This document shows, piece by piece, positions 28,849-37,763 of a DNA stretch of 64,000 nt. The stretch spans positions 1 through 64,000 of the forward strand of contig NZ_JAAAMG010000019.1 of NCBI RefSeq assembly GCF_010500815.1, written 5' to 3'. Numbering within the stretch: the first letter of the stretch is position 1; every line of letters starts with the position of its first letter. The DNA comes from Jiella pacifica (GTDB taxonomy: Bacteria; Pseudomonadota; Alphaproteobacteria; Rhizobiales; Rhizobiaceae). The notes beneath the pieces were generated by a model. It ran no database searches, was not told the origin of the DNA, and was given only the letters and a program-made list of their open reading frames with translations. A program made the position numbers and the translations under genes.

Positions 28849-29858
28849 AACACGTCATCTTCGGCGGCGATGGTTTCGTCGGCCGCCACCTCGCCAAGAA
28901 GCTCGTCGCCGACGGCGAAGAAGTCCTCGTCGCAGACATCGTCAAGAGCGAGTTGCCGCACTACGCCAGCGCCCGCTTCGTCCATTGTGACGTCACCGAA
29001 CCTGCGGCCGTTGCGGCCGTTCCGATTGCCGCGGAAGACATGGTCTACAACCTGTCGGCCAAGATGCTGTCGCCGATCCAGGTGCGGGCCAAGCGCCACG
29101 ACTTCTTCTATCCGGTGAACTATTTCGGCACCGAGAACATCATCCATGCAATGGACAAGGCCGGCGCGCCGAACCTCGTCCATTTCACCACCGACATGAT
29201 CTACGGCCACACGGTCACCTATCCGATGACCGAGGAGCATCCGGTCTCGCCGCTCGGCGAATACGGCCAGTCGAAGCTCGACACCGAGATCCTCGCCGGT
29301 AAGTGGCGCGAGAAGGGCATGAACATCTCGCTGTTCCGCCCCCGCCTGATCATCGGCCCCGGCCGGCTCGGCATCCTGGAGAAGCTGTTCAAGCTGATCG
29401 ACCACAATCTGCCGGTCCCGATGATCGGCTCGGGCAAGAACCCCTATCAGTTCATCTCGGTCTTCGACTGCGCCGAGGCCGCCCGTCTCGCCTGGAAGGC
29501 GGGCGTTCCGAACGAGGCCTACAATCTCGGCTCGCTCAACCCGCCGCCGGTGAAGAAGCTCCTCGGCGACCTGATCAAGCACGCCGGTTCGAAGTCGATC
29601 CTCATCCCGACGCCCGGGTGGGCGGTAAAGCGGACGCTCGATCTCCTCGACGCCCTCAACATGCCGCTGATGGATCCCGAACAGTATCTCATCGCCGACG
29701 AGGAATGCGTGCTCGACGTGTCGAAGGGCGCGCGCCAGCTCGGCTGGGTGCCGCAGCACCGCGACGAGGACATGCTGATCGCCGCCTACAGCGAATATCG
29801 CAACAAGCTCAGCGGTGCGGCCGGCAAGGTCGCCCCGCACGCGCAGCCGGCAGAGTGA
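28845..29858 (+). CDS. NAD(P)-dependent epimerase/dehydratase (extended SDR)
   Basis: 337 residues with the extended-SDR Rossmann motif FGGDGFVGRHL (GxxGxxG, residues 5-15) and catalytic YGQSK (Tyr/Lys, about 142-146) preceded by TTDMIYG. It should oxidise, reduce or epimerise a sugar nucleotide or lipid sugar. In the cluster it could supply the missing reduction/epimerisation step (DprE2-like) or prepare a ketone for the following aminotransferase; neither is proven. ATGA overlap with the preceding gene; 10 bp to the aminotransferase. Confidence 0.85.
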   Translation: MKHVIFGGDGFVGRHLAKKLVADGEEVLVADIVKSELPHYASARFVHCDVTEPAAVAAVPIAAEDMVYNLSAKMLSPIQVRAKRHDFFYPVNYFGTENIIHAMDKAGAPNLVHFTTDMIYGHTVTYPMTEEHPVSPLGEYGQSKLDTEILAGKWREKGMNISLFRPRLIIGPGRLGILEKLFKLIDHNLPVPMIGSGKNPYQFISVFDCAEAARLAWKAGVPNEAYNLGSLNPPPVKKLLGDLIKHAGSKSILIPTPGWAVKRTLDLLDALNMPLMDPEQYLIADEECVLDVSKGARQLGWVPQHRDEDMLIAAYSEYRNKLSGAAGKVAPHAQPAE

Positions 29859-29868
29859 GGGAAAGACC

Positions 29869-31317
29869 ATGCTCGATCGCCCCGTGAATGCCACGCTCGA
29901 CGCCGCGAACCGCCGTGGCCCCGCCAAGCCTCAGCTCCTCTCCGTCGAGGACGCCAAGGCGATGTCCGTCGAGACGATGGCCGATCTGTTCAAGGATCAC
30001 ATCAATCCCGGCCAGTTCCACTTCATGAAGCTGCTCGGCTTCCACAAAGTGAAGATCGAACGCGCCGAGGGGATGTTCTACACCGACCAGAACGGCCGGA
30101 AGATCCTCGACTTCTTCGGCGGCTTCGGCTCGCTGGCCCATGGCCACAACCATCCGCGCGTCCTCGCCGCCCGCGAGCGCTTCCAGGACGAGAAGCGCCA
30201 CGAGATCGCCATCGCCTTCCTGTCGCAATATGCGGCGGCGCTGGCGAAGAATCTCGCCGCCTGCTCGCCGGGCGAGCTCGACATGGTGTTCCTCGGCTCG
30301 ACCGGCTCGGAAGCCATGGAAGCGGCGATCAAGGTGGCAGAGCGCGCGTCCGGCCGGAAGAACTGCAAGATCGTCCACGCCGAGAATTCCTTCCACGGCA
30401 AGTCGAAGGGCGTCCTGTCGATCACCGACTCGACCCTCTATCAGGGTGATTTCCGCCTGGTCGACAACCGCGTCAAGGTGCCGTTCGGCGATCTGCCGGC
30501 GCTGAAGCGGGCGATCGAGAACGACTCAGACATCGGCGTCGTCGTCCTCGAGACGGTGCAGGGCGGCGGCGGCATCATCGGTGCGCCGACGGAATACTGG
30601 CAGGGCGTCCGAGCCCTCTGCGATCGCCACGACGTCCTGTGGGTCGCAGACGAGGTGCAGTGCGGCTACGGGCGCACCGGCAAGTTCTACGCCTTCGAGC
30701 ATCACGGCGTCGTGCCGGACGTCACCGCTCTCGCGAAATCGCTCGGTGCCGGCAAGGCCGCCGTCGGCGCGATGATCGCCAAGCGCAGCGTCTACATGAA
30801 GGCCTATGGCACGCCGAAGACCGCGATGATCCACGCCCAGGCGACCTTCGGCGGCATCGGTGAGGCCTGCGTCACGGCGATCGAGGGCCTGGAGGTCCTC
30901 TATGACGAGGACCTGATCGGCAATTCGGCCGAGACCGGTGCCTACCTCTTGTCGCGGCTGAAGACGATCCAGGCGAAATATCCGCAGATCATCAAGGACG
31001 TGCGGGGGCAGGGGCTGATGATCGGCCTCGAATTCCACGATTTTTCGCGCACGCTGCCGCTCGCGCTCCGGCCGATGGTGGCGATGCTCGACGACAAGCT
31101 GAAGGGCTCGCTCTCCGGCTTCATCGGGGCACTGCTCTTGCGCGACTACGACGTCCTCGTCGCCTTCACCGAGTACAATCGCAACGTCATCCGCCTCGAG
31201 CCGCCGCTGATCTGCGGCGAGGACCATGTCGACCAGTTCTGCGACGCGCTGGACGATCTGCTCGGCAAGGGCATCGTCTCGATCGTCAAGGACTTCGTGA
31301 AGTCGCAGTTGGGCTGA
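29869..31317 (+). CDS. Class III PLP-dependent aminotransferase
   Basis: 482 residues from ATG 29869 with GAGGGAAAG upstream. Features: FLGSTGSEAMEAAIKVAERA, the cofactor-ring Asp in VADEVQCGYGRTGKF and the PLP Lys in TALAKSLGAGKA. It belongs to the ornithine/acetylornithine-type fold. It has an N-terminal extension of about 45 residues and a C-terminal arm longer than ArgD-type enzymes. It would transfer an amino group to a ketone or aldehyde. As last gene of the polyprenyl-pentose cluster, it suggests the product is an amino sugar or an amine-decorated lipid, which is my inference. Confidence 0.87.
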   Translation: MLDRPVNATLDAANRRGPAKPQLLSVEDAKAMSVETMADLFKDHINPGQFHFMKLLGFHKVKIERAEGMFYTDQNGRKILDFFGGFGSLAHGHNHPRVLAARERFQDEKRHEIAIAFLSQYAAALAKNLAACSPGELDMVFLGSTGSEAMEAAIKVAERASGRKNCKIVHAENSFHGKSKGVLSITDSTLYQGDFRLVDNRVKVPFGDLPALKRAIENDSDIGVVVLETVQGGGGIIGAPTEYWQGVRALCDRHDVLWVADEVQCGYGRTGKFYAFEHHGVVPDVTALAKSLGAGKAAVGAMIAKRSVYMKAYGTPKTAMIHAQATFGGIGEACVTAIEGLEVLYDEDLIGNSAETGAYLLSRLKTIQAKYPQIIKDVRGQGLMIGLEFHDFSRTLPLALRPMVAMLDDKLKGSLSGFIGALLLRDYDVLVAFTEYNRNVIRLEPPLICGEDHVDQFCDALDDLLGKGIVSIVKDFVKSQLG

Positions 31318-31374
31318 GCGAAACCATTTCCGACAACGTGCCGCCCCGAAGACGGGGCGGCACCGCCAGCGCGA

Positions 31375-31839
31375 TCAGCCGCCGTCGTCTGATGCTGCCT
31401 CGATTCTCGCTTCGGCAAGGTTCTGCTGGACGCGGATGAGATAGCGGCGAAACGCCTTGCGTTCACGGTCGGTGAAACCGGCGAGAGCTCGTCGCTCCAG
31501 ACTCTTCTGGGCCTTCTGGACCTTTTCGACGAGGGCGGCACCCTCGTCAGTCAGATAGGCCTGGCTCTGGCGAAGGTCGGTCTCCGACGAACGCTTTTCC
31601 ACGAGACCCTGCGCCACCAACCGATTGACGGTCTTCGTCACCGTCGGCGGTCGGACTGCGAGCCTTTCCGCCAGATCCCTCAGCGTGATCCCGCCGCTCT
31701 TGCCGATCGTGATCAGCACGTTGTCCTGACCGGGATAGATTTCCGTCGTGTCGAGGCTGTGCAAAAGGGCGGTTCTTGCGCTGCGTGCCGCGAGGACGAG
31801 CTGGCCGGTAACCGATCCCTTCTTCTTCTTTCGAGCCAT
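31375..31839 (-). CDS. MarR-family transcriptional regulator
   Basis: 154 residues from ATG 31839; a longer open frame upstream lacks family similarity. A basic N-terminus (ARKKKKGS) precedes a winged helix: ITLRDLAERLAVRPPTVTKT (recognition helix) and KRSSETDLRQSQAYLTDEG (wing). It is divergent from the creatininase/8-oxoguanine deaminase pair across 176 bp and convergent with the aminotransferase. Control of the purine-related operon is the natural inference; I found no clear operator palindrome. Confidence 0.85.
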   Translation of the reverse strand: MARKKKKGSVTGQLVLAARSARTALLHSLDTTEIYPGQDNVLITIGKSGGITLRDLAERLAVRPPTVTKTVNRLVAQGLVEKRSSETDLRQSQAYLTDEGAALVEKVQKAQKSLERRALAGFTDRERKAFRRYLIRVQQNLAEARIEAASDDGG

Positions 31840-32015
31840 CGTGCTTTTCGATCCTCGAAGTCCGTTGCAGATTGATCCGGCATCCGGTGTCTGTAAGGTT
31901 CGGACAAAATCCGTGGACAAGCGCCCGGTGAGATGTCGGGAACGGCTTGCCGCGTTATCTGAACCGGCGACGACGCATGGCGCCATGCACTACCAGTTCG
32001 AATGGTCGGATCAAA

Positions 32016-32816
32016 ATGAAAACGCCTCGGCGCTACGAAGAGCTGACCAGTCCGGACATTGAGACGCTCGCGCCGCAACTTGGCGCGATGGTCGCCGTCC
32101 TGCCGATTGCGGCGATCGAGCAGCACGGGCCGCATTTGCCGCTCGGCACCGACGCCCATCTGGCCGACGCCATGGTGGAGACCGTGATCGCGCGGCTGCC
32201 GGACGATCTTGCCGCGACGTTCCTGCCGACCTTCCGCTTTGGCAAATCGACCGAACATACCGGTTTTCCGGGCACCCTCAGCCTCGACTGGCGGACGATG
32301 ACCTCGGCCCTGATCGAGATCGGCGAGGGCCTCGCCGATGCCGGCTTCCGGCGCATCGTCATCGTCAACGCCCATGGCGGCAACACGCCGGTCATGGACA
32401 CGGCCGCCCTCGAACTGCGCCGGTGCCGCGGAATGCTGGTCGCAACCTGCTCCTGGCTGCGCTTCGGCTATCCCGAGGGGCTTTTGCCGCAGGACGAGAT
32501 CGACCTCGGCATCCATGGCGGCGCCGTCGAGACCGCCTTGATGCTGCATTTCCGGCCCGAGCTGGTTCGGCGTGAGAAGATTCAGCACTTCGAGACGCTG
32601 CAGGAGCGGCTCGCCGAGCGTCACACGCATCTGCGGGCCCATGGGCGGCTCGGCTTCGGCTGGATGGCGGGCGACCTCAATCGCCAGGGTGTCGTCGGCG
32701 ACGCGCAATTGGCGACGCCTGAAATGGGCCGGGCCATTGCCGAGCACCAGGCGGAGGCTTTCGTCGCCTTCCTGCGCGACGTTCTGGCGTTCGATCTGAA
32801 CGATCTGGCTCCCTGA
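32016..32816 (+). CDS. Creatininase-family amidohydrolase
   Basis: 266 residues from ATG 32016, chosen because the family fold begins just after it. Metal-binding residues of the family are visible: AAIEQHGPHLPLGTDAHLA (Glu, His, Asp) near residue 30 and IVNAHGGNTPV near 110, then the His/Glu of GIHGGAVETALML. The family includes creatinine amidohydrolase and formamide hydrolases of pterin/purine breakdown. It is followed after 41 bp by an 8-oxoguanine deaminase, so action on a ring-opened purine product is plausible. Confidence 0.88.
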   Translation: MKTPRRYEELTSPDIETLAPQLGAMVAVLPIAAIEQHGPHLPLGTDAHLADAMVETVIARLPDDLAATFLPTFRFGKSTEHTGFPGTLSLDWRTMTSALIEIGEGLADAGFRRIVIVNAHGGNTPVMDTAALELRRCRGMLVATCSWLRFGYPEGLLPQDEIDLGIHGGAVETALMLHFRPELVRREKIQHFETLQERLAERHTHLRAHGRLGFGWMAGDLNRQGVVGDAQLATPEMGRAIAEHQAEAFVAFLRDVLAFDLNDLAP

Positions 32817-32857
32817 GCGAGCCCAGCCGGAGCGATCCGGTGAAAGGAGAGCAGTCG

Positions 32858-34240
32858 ATGGTCGATCACAAAAGTTCAAAGGGCGGGGGATCTGCCTCTC
32901 GACCCCACCGTCTCTGGCTGAAGGACCCGTTGGCGATTCTCGCCGAGGGTGCCGGCAGCGGCATCGTCGTTGAAGCTGGCCGCATCGTCGAACTCGTGCC
33001 GGCCGGCCTGACGCCGAAAGCGGCAATCGACGAAACCTTCGACGTCTCCCGCCACGTCGTGCTGCCGGGGCTGATCAATACCCACCATCATTTCTACCAG
33101 ACGCTGACCCGGGCCCATCCGGCTGCGATGGACAAGGAGCTGTTTCCCTGGCTCCAGAGCCTCTATCCGATCTGGGGGCGGCTCGATGCCGAGAGCCTGC
33201 GAGTTGCCGCCCGGCTGGCGCTGACCGAGCTTCTCATGTCCGGCTGCACGACGGCCGCCGATCACCATTATCTCTTCCCGCAAGGGCTCGACGAGGCGAT
33301 CGACATCGAGGTCGAGGAGGCGAAGGCACTCGGCATCCGCGTGACGCTGACCCGCGGCTCGATGGATCTTTCGCAAAAGGACGGCGGCCTGCCGCCCGAT
33401 CACGTCGTCCAGGACGCCGACACGATCCTCGCAGACAGTGAGCGGCTGATCGGGCGCTATCACGATAGGTCGGACGCTTCGATGGTGCAGATCGCGCTCG
33501 CGCCCTGTTCGCCCTTTTCGGCGACCAAGCGGCTGATGCGCGAGTCCGCATTGCTCGCCGAGAAGCACGACTGTCGGCTCCACACTCATCTCGGCGAAAC
33601 CGAGGACGAGAACCGCTTCTGCGAGGAGACCTTCGGCTGCCGGCCGCTCGACTATCTGGAAGAGGTCGGTTGGCTCGGACCTCGCACGTGGCTCGCCCAC
33701 GGCATCCATTTCACCACCGAGGAATGCAAAAAGCTCGGCCGGCACAAGGTCGGCGTCTGCCATTGTCCGGCCTCCAACGCCGTGCTCGCCTCCGGTCTCT
33801 GTCCGGTCAAGGAGCTGACCGACGCGGGGGCGCCGGTGGGCCTCGGCGTCGACGGCTCGGCGTCCAACGACGGCTCGAACATGATCGCCGAACTGCGCAG
33901 CGCCCTGATGGTGCAGCGCTTGAACCATCGCTCCGCCGCGGCCTTCACGGCGCGGGACGCGATCGCCTTGGCGACGACCGGCTCGGCCACCTGCCTCGGC
34001 CGGCCGGAACTCGGCCGCATCGCCGTCGGGGCGCAGGCCGATCTCGCCCTGTTCACCCTCGACGCACTGCGCTTTTCCGGCGCCCACGATCCGATCGCCG
34101 CGCTCGTCCTTTGCGGCGCGCAGGGCGCCGACCGGGTCATGGTGGCCGGGCAATGGCGTATCGAGGACGGCATGCCGATCGGGGTCGACCTTGCGGCACT
34201 GCGCGAGGCCCATGGTCGGGCGGCTTTGGGCTATCGCTGA
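32858..34240 (+). CDS. 8-oxoguanine deaminase (amidohydrolase)
   Basis: 460 residues from ATG 32858 with AAGGAGAG 7 nt upstream. An amidohydrolase-fold deaminase of the TrzA/AtzB/8-oxoguanine group: NTHHHFYQTLTRAHPA (metal His pair), HTHLGETEDENRFC, LAHGIHFTTEEC and LGVDGSASNDGSNM (metal Asp). The combination of FYQTLTRA with DGSASNDGSN is typical of 8-oxoguanine deaminase, which converts 8-oxoguanine to urate in the cytoplasm. Partner of the creatininase-like gene and probably controlled by the MarR gene. Confidence 0.88.
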   Translation: MVDHKSSKGGGSASRPHRLWLKDPLAILAEGAGSGIVVEAGRIVELVPAGLTPKAAIDETFDVSRHVVLPGLINTHHHFYQTLTRAHPAAMDKELFPWLQSLYPIWGRLDAESLRVAARLALTELLMSGCTTAADHHYLFPQGLDEAIDIEVEEAKALGIRVTLTRGSMDLSQKDGGLPPDHVVQDADTILADSERLIGRYHDRSDASMVQIALAPCSPFSATKRLMRESALLAEKHDCRLHTHLGETEDENRFCEETFGCRPLDYLEEVGWLGPRTWLAHGIHFTTEECKKLGRHKVGVCHCPASNAVLASGLCPVKELTDAGAPVGLGVDGSASNDGSNMIAELRSALMVQRLNHRSAAAFTARDAIALATTGSATCLGRPELGRIAVGAQADLALFTLDALRFSGAHDPIAALVLCGAQGADRVMVAGQWRIEDGMPIGVDLAALREAHGRAALGYR

Positions 34241-34468
34241 ATGCGGCGAGGTGATGAGGGGCCGTTCGCGACGCGAATCGAGACGTGAAAGCGGATCTCG
34301 GACCAACGACTTTTCTGAAGTATTTGAATCGATGACAGTAATATCACCTTATTGTCGGTCATAATTCGGGTCATCCACTAGTTGCGACTCAGACATCGTC
34401 AATCCTGGTGTTAAAATCTTTGTAATTGAAAAGTACAGACGGAGATTGCCGATTTGTAAAACATCCGG
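34241..34468. promoter_or_regulatory. AT-rich intergenic region before the diguanylate cyclase
   Basis: The stretch 34320-34460 is visibly AT-rich against a high-GC background. It probably holds the promoter of the GGDEF gene; I cannot assign exact -35/-10 boxes. Confidence 0.4.
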
Positions 34469-35755
34469 ATGTATCAATGGACAAAAGGCTCCATGGGATA
34501 CGGGTCGGACTTGTTTCGCAATCGTCAAACCGTTCAGGATTGCGCTCCGCAGGCGCCAAAGGAAGATGACGAGAGGCTCGATCCGCTTCTCGGGTTTCCT
34601 GCCAGGGTCGCTCGCCGCTATGAAGCGGATTCGCGGCAGGAGCGGATCCGTCATCTGCGCACTGGCATCGTGGCAGGCATCCTCAGCTACAACAGCTACG
34701 ACCTGATCAGTTTCTTCACCTTTCCGGACGTCGCGAACCAAGCGATCGTCTTGCGCCTGATCATCACGGCGCTTGCTGCCGCTGTCTGGTACTGGCTTCC
34801 CCGCCTGACGGCCTTCGGGCGCGAAATGCTGCTTCTCGGCGCGATGCTGGCGGCCTGTGCCGTGCCACTTTATCTGTTCGCTGCGACGAGGGCGCCGAAC
34901 GGCGCGCTCAGCTTCATCGATTTTCTGCTGACCATCGTCTTTGGCATCGCCATTCTGCAACTGCGCTTCCCGGCCGCGATCGCGCTGACGGCGGTGTGCT
35001 GGACGGCCGGTCAACTGGTTGTGATATTTCGACCGGAGTTGACCTTCGATGCCCGCCTTGCCCTTTCCATGCAGCTTCTGATGGCGAGCTATTTCCTGCT
35101 CTTGAGCAGTTGGTTGATACAGCGGAGCCACCGCCAAGCCTATCTCGCCAACCTGCGCGAAACGGAGCGGTCACATGGCCTCGAGTTGGCGCGGCAGAGC
35201 TTCGCCGAACTCTCCATGACCGACGCACTGACCGGCCTCGGCAATCGCCGCTGCCTCGACGAGGTGCTGTCCGACTGGTTGGCGGAAAGTCGGTTGGGCC
35301 GCATGCAGTTTGCCCTGATCATGATCGATGTCGACCACTTCAAGGCCTATAACGACCGCTACGGGCATCCGGCGGGTGATCAGTGTCTGCGACAGATCGG
35401 TATCACGCTCGCCGGATTTGCGCGGCAGGGGAACCATGTCGTCGCCCGCTACGGCGGCGAGGAATTCGTCGTCCTGATGCGGGATGTCAGCCGTCCCATC
35501 GCCATCGACAGGGCGCGGGATATCGTCGGCGCGATCGCCGATCTTGCGATCCCTCATGCCGCCCGGCCAGACGGAGAGCGCCGCGTCACCGTCAGCGCCG
35601 GCATGACACATGTCGATATTGGCGCGGACCGCAGCGAGCAGGACGTCTTGGCCGAGGCAGACATCGCCCTCTACGGCGCGAAGCGGGGCGGCCGCGGGCG
35701 AACCGAACTGGCAGCCAAGAAGGTCGTCGAACTGGTGCCGAGAGCGCTGGCTTGA
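34469..35755 (+). CDS. Membrane diguanylate cyclase (GGDEF)
   Basis: 428 residues: a cytosolic N-terminus, five or six membrane segments (about 65-215), a short coiled helix, then a GGDEF domain (about 250-415). The domain has DALTGLGNRRCLDEVL, DVDHFKAYNDRYGHPAGD and the active loop ARYGGEEF. It should make cyclic di-GMP from GTP. The product-inhibition I-site upstream of the loop reads RQGNHVV rather than RxxD, so feedback may be weak. ATG 34469 has a poor ribosome site; ATG 34493 is an alternative. Confidence 0.9.
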   Translation: MYQWTKGSMGYGSDLFRNRQTVQDCAPQAPKEDDERLDPLLGFPARVARRYEADSRQERIRHLRTGIVAGILSYNSYDLISFFTFPDVANQAIVLRLIITALAAAVWYWLPRLTAFGREMLLLGAMLAACAVPLYLFAATRAPNGALSFIDFLLTIVFGIAILQLRFPAAIALTAVCWTAGQLVVIFRPELTFDARLALSMQLLMASYFLLLSSWLIQRSHRQAYLANLRETERSHGLELARQSFAELSMTDALTGLGNRRCLDEVLSDWLAESRLGRMQFALIMIDVDHFKAYNDRYGHPAGDQCLRQIGITLAGFARQGNHVVARYGGEEFVVLMRDVSRPIAIDRARDIVGAIADLAIPHAARPDGERRVTVSAGMTHVDIGADRSEQDVLAEADIALYGAKRGGRGRTELAAKKVVELVPRALA

Positions 35756-35769
35756 ACGTCCTGTGCGCC

Positions 35770-36759
35770 TCAATCGCCGGCGACGAAGAACTGCAGTTTG
35801 CCGTCGGGCGTGATACCGAGGCGGTAGAAATTGTAGGCGCCGAAATCCACCATCGACTGGTAGTCGCCGGCGGTCACGATCTGTAACAGCTCGACGAGTT
35901 GGGGCTTGGTCAGCTTGGCGACGTCGACTTGGGTGAAATACGGCCAGACGTAGATTTCGTCGGGCGTATTCCGCTCGATCCTGGCGTAGCCCGAGGAAAG
36001 CAGGTCGAGAATGATGGCAAGGGTCTCGACGCCTTCGCCGTCGCCCGAGTTCTGTTTGAGAAACGCGATTGGGTCCGTCGGCGCATCGCCAAAGCTCAGT
36101 ACCGTGCCGTCGTCACCCGTCTCGATCAGTGGTCGCAGCCGTTCGATGTCGCCTGTTCGGGCAACCTCGATCAGCTTGAGACGCGTGGCTTTCACCGGAG
36201 CGGGCAGTTCCACGTCGCCATGTCCGAACTCGGCGGCGAGCGGCACTGCGGAATCGGCATTGCCGGCGTAGGAGGCGCCGTCTTCGACGGATGGCTTGCC
36301 GACGCGCGGTCCGGTCCCGTCACGGATCGGTGCCGCCGGCTCGGCCTGATACCGGACCGGCGCGGAGGGCGAGCCTTCGCCTTTGGGTGCCTCCGGCCGA
36401 GCCCGTGTGAGGCCGCCGGTTTCCTCGTCCTCGGGAGAGATCGGCACCTCGCCTTGATCGGTACCTTCCGCATCGCCATCGCCTGATTGGCCGCGGCTTC
36501 CCGGCGTCGCACCGCCCCGATGCCGATCTTGCGACGAGGGCGTGTCCTTGCTCGGCTCACCGGCGGGAAGGTTCGGGCCGGATCGCTGCCGCTCGGTTCC
36601 AGGCAGGGGCGGGAGCGGCACCGCAATGATGCCGTCCTTGCCGCCGCCGAACCGGCCGCTGTCGCCCTCAAACTGGGAAAATGCGGCGGCGCTGTCGGCC
36701 GCCAAAAGCGACAAGCCGATCGAGGCGAAGCGAAAGAGCCTGTTCAGGGAAGGGGGCAT
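35770..36759 (-). CDS. Exported conserved protein of unknown function
   Basis: 329 residues from ATG 36759, where a signal peptide begins (cleavage after SAAAFS, about residue 24). Residues 30-190 are Pro/Gly/Glu-rich and probably disordered (PLPPLPGTERQRSGPNLPAG). The last 140 residues form an ordered domain (LKLIEVARTGDIERLRPLIE, IYVWPYFTQVDVAKLTKPQL, FGAYNFYRLGITPDGKLQFF). I recognise the C-terminal part only as a conserved rhizobial periplasmic protein. It is convergent with the GGDEF gene, stop to stop only 14 bp apart. Confidence 0.7.
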   Translation of the reverse strand: MPPSLNRLFRFASIGLSLLAADSAAAFSQFEGDSGRFGGGKDGIIAVPLPPLPGTERQRSGPNLPAGEPSKDTPSSQDRHRGGATPGSRGQSGDGDAEGTDQGEVPISPEDEETGGLTRARPEAPKGEGSPSAPVRYQAEPAAPIRDGTGPRVGKPSVEDGASYAGNADSAVPLAAEFGHGDVELPAPVKATRLKLIEVARTGDIERLRPLIETGDDGTVLSFGDAPTDPIAFLKQNSGDGEGVETLAIILDLLSSGYARIERNTPDEIYVWPYFTQVDVAKLTKPQLVELLQIVTAGDYQSMVDFGAYNFYRLGITPDGKLQFFVAGD

Positions 36760-36854
36760 CGTTGCGGCTGCCTCTGCTGCGAACGTGTCTTGACGGCAAA
36801 ATGCGCCCCGAACATCCTGCCTGCCAAAAAAAGTGCCGAGCGGTGCGCGTCTTA

Positions 36855-37115
36855 CTATTGGATCGTCCGGTCGGCGCGGAATTCGCCGTATTCCAGGCGC
36901 TTCCTCAGGGTCTCCATCATGACGACGACGTCGTCCTCCCCGTGCAGGCGTACGAGTTCGGTCAGAGCGGTGGTGATGGCGGTCTCGGCCAGGATCTCCG
37001 CCTCGATGCCATCCGACATGCCATCGGCCCATGCCTCGTTGTGATATTCGAGGGCAACCTGCTTCTTTTCCGCCTGGATCATCTCCTCCAACTCGGCGCC
37101 TTGTACATCGATCAT
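36855..37115 (-). CDS. Small acidic hypothetical protein
   Basis: 86 residues from ATG 37115, with AGGGGG upstream. Rich in Glu/Ala/Met, mostly helical (LEEMIQAEKKQVALEYHNEA, VVVMMETLRKRLEYGEF), without membrane segments or a recognisable motif. A CtrA-like box lies 92-106 bp upstream. Confidence 0.6.
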   Translation of the reverse strand: MIDVQGAELEEMIQAEKKQVALEYHNEAWADGMSDGIEAEILAETAITTALTELVRLHGEDDVVVMMETLRKRLEYGEFRADRTIQ

Positions 37116-37206
37116 GTGACCCCCTAAAATTCCCGGCCCCGTTTTCACCAGTCGTTAAGACCTAGCATGATCCGACGCGCTGGAGCGGGCAAAACCCAAG
37201 CGATCG

Positions 37207-37221
37207 TTAATCGAACGTTAA
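37207..37221. promoter_or_regulatory. Perfect CtrA-type box TTAA-N7-TTAA
   Basis: TTAATCGAACGTTAA matches the CtrA consensus TTAA-N7-TTAA exactly. It ends on the stop codon of the TIGR02301 gene and lies about 92 bp upstream of the 86-residue protein start, a reasonable promoter position. A single site in a high-GC genome is suggestive, not proof. Confidence 0.45.
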
Positions 37222-37631
37222 CTGCCGTACCTGGACCCGATCTCCCGCGCCAGGGCGGCCCCCTCCTGCCGATAGCGGTTGACAGCGATCCGGGCTGCGC
37301 TGGTGCAACTGCGATAGGTCGCCGCGAAGGTCCGATAGCCGTTGTTGAAGCTGGCGATCAGCTGCTTCTTCTCAGCCTCGGCGGGTTCCTGTGCCGCGAT
37401 CAGCTCCTGCATCTTCTGGCGCCAGATCTCGGCCTGGGGATCCCCGCACAGCTTGCGCAGGAAGTGCATCGAACCGAGGATCATCGCAAGGCGGCCGAGC
37501 GGCTGCATGTAGGCGGCCTCGCCCGGCTGCTCCGGAGCCGCTTCGCTCTGCGACTGCGCAGACGCGGCCGGGATGGCGGCCGGCACCATCAGAGCCAGGA
37601 ATGCGACGACGAAGAGTCGGATGACGGACAT
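37218..37631 (-). CDS. TIGR02301 family exported protein
   Basis: 137 residues from the Met at 37631 (an in-frame Met at 37649 is possible). Signal peptide: LFVVAFLALMVPAAIPAASA. The mature part has YMQPLGRLAMILGSMHFLRK followed by LCGD, and RTFAATYRSCTSAARIAVNR, with two conserved Cys, characteristic of the rhizobial TIGR02301 family. Function unknown; periplasmic location inferred. Confidence 0.85.
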   Translation of the reverse strand: MSVIRLFVVAFLALMVPAAIPAASAQSQSEAAPEQPGEAAYMQPLGRLAMILGSMHFLRKLCGDPQAEIWRQKMQELIAAQEPAEAEKKQLIASFNNGYRTFAATYRSCTSAARIAVNRYRQEGAALAREIGSRYGS

Positions 37632-37763
37632 GAAGACAGAATTCACCATTCGCTAACCATGCTGCAAGCGCGAGCAACAGGAGAGGGGCGTTATTCCCAG
37701 CCCTGCGTCCCGATGGCAACAGCCGATGCGCTAACAGGGCTAACGAGCCTTGCGCAGGCGGAG

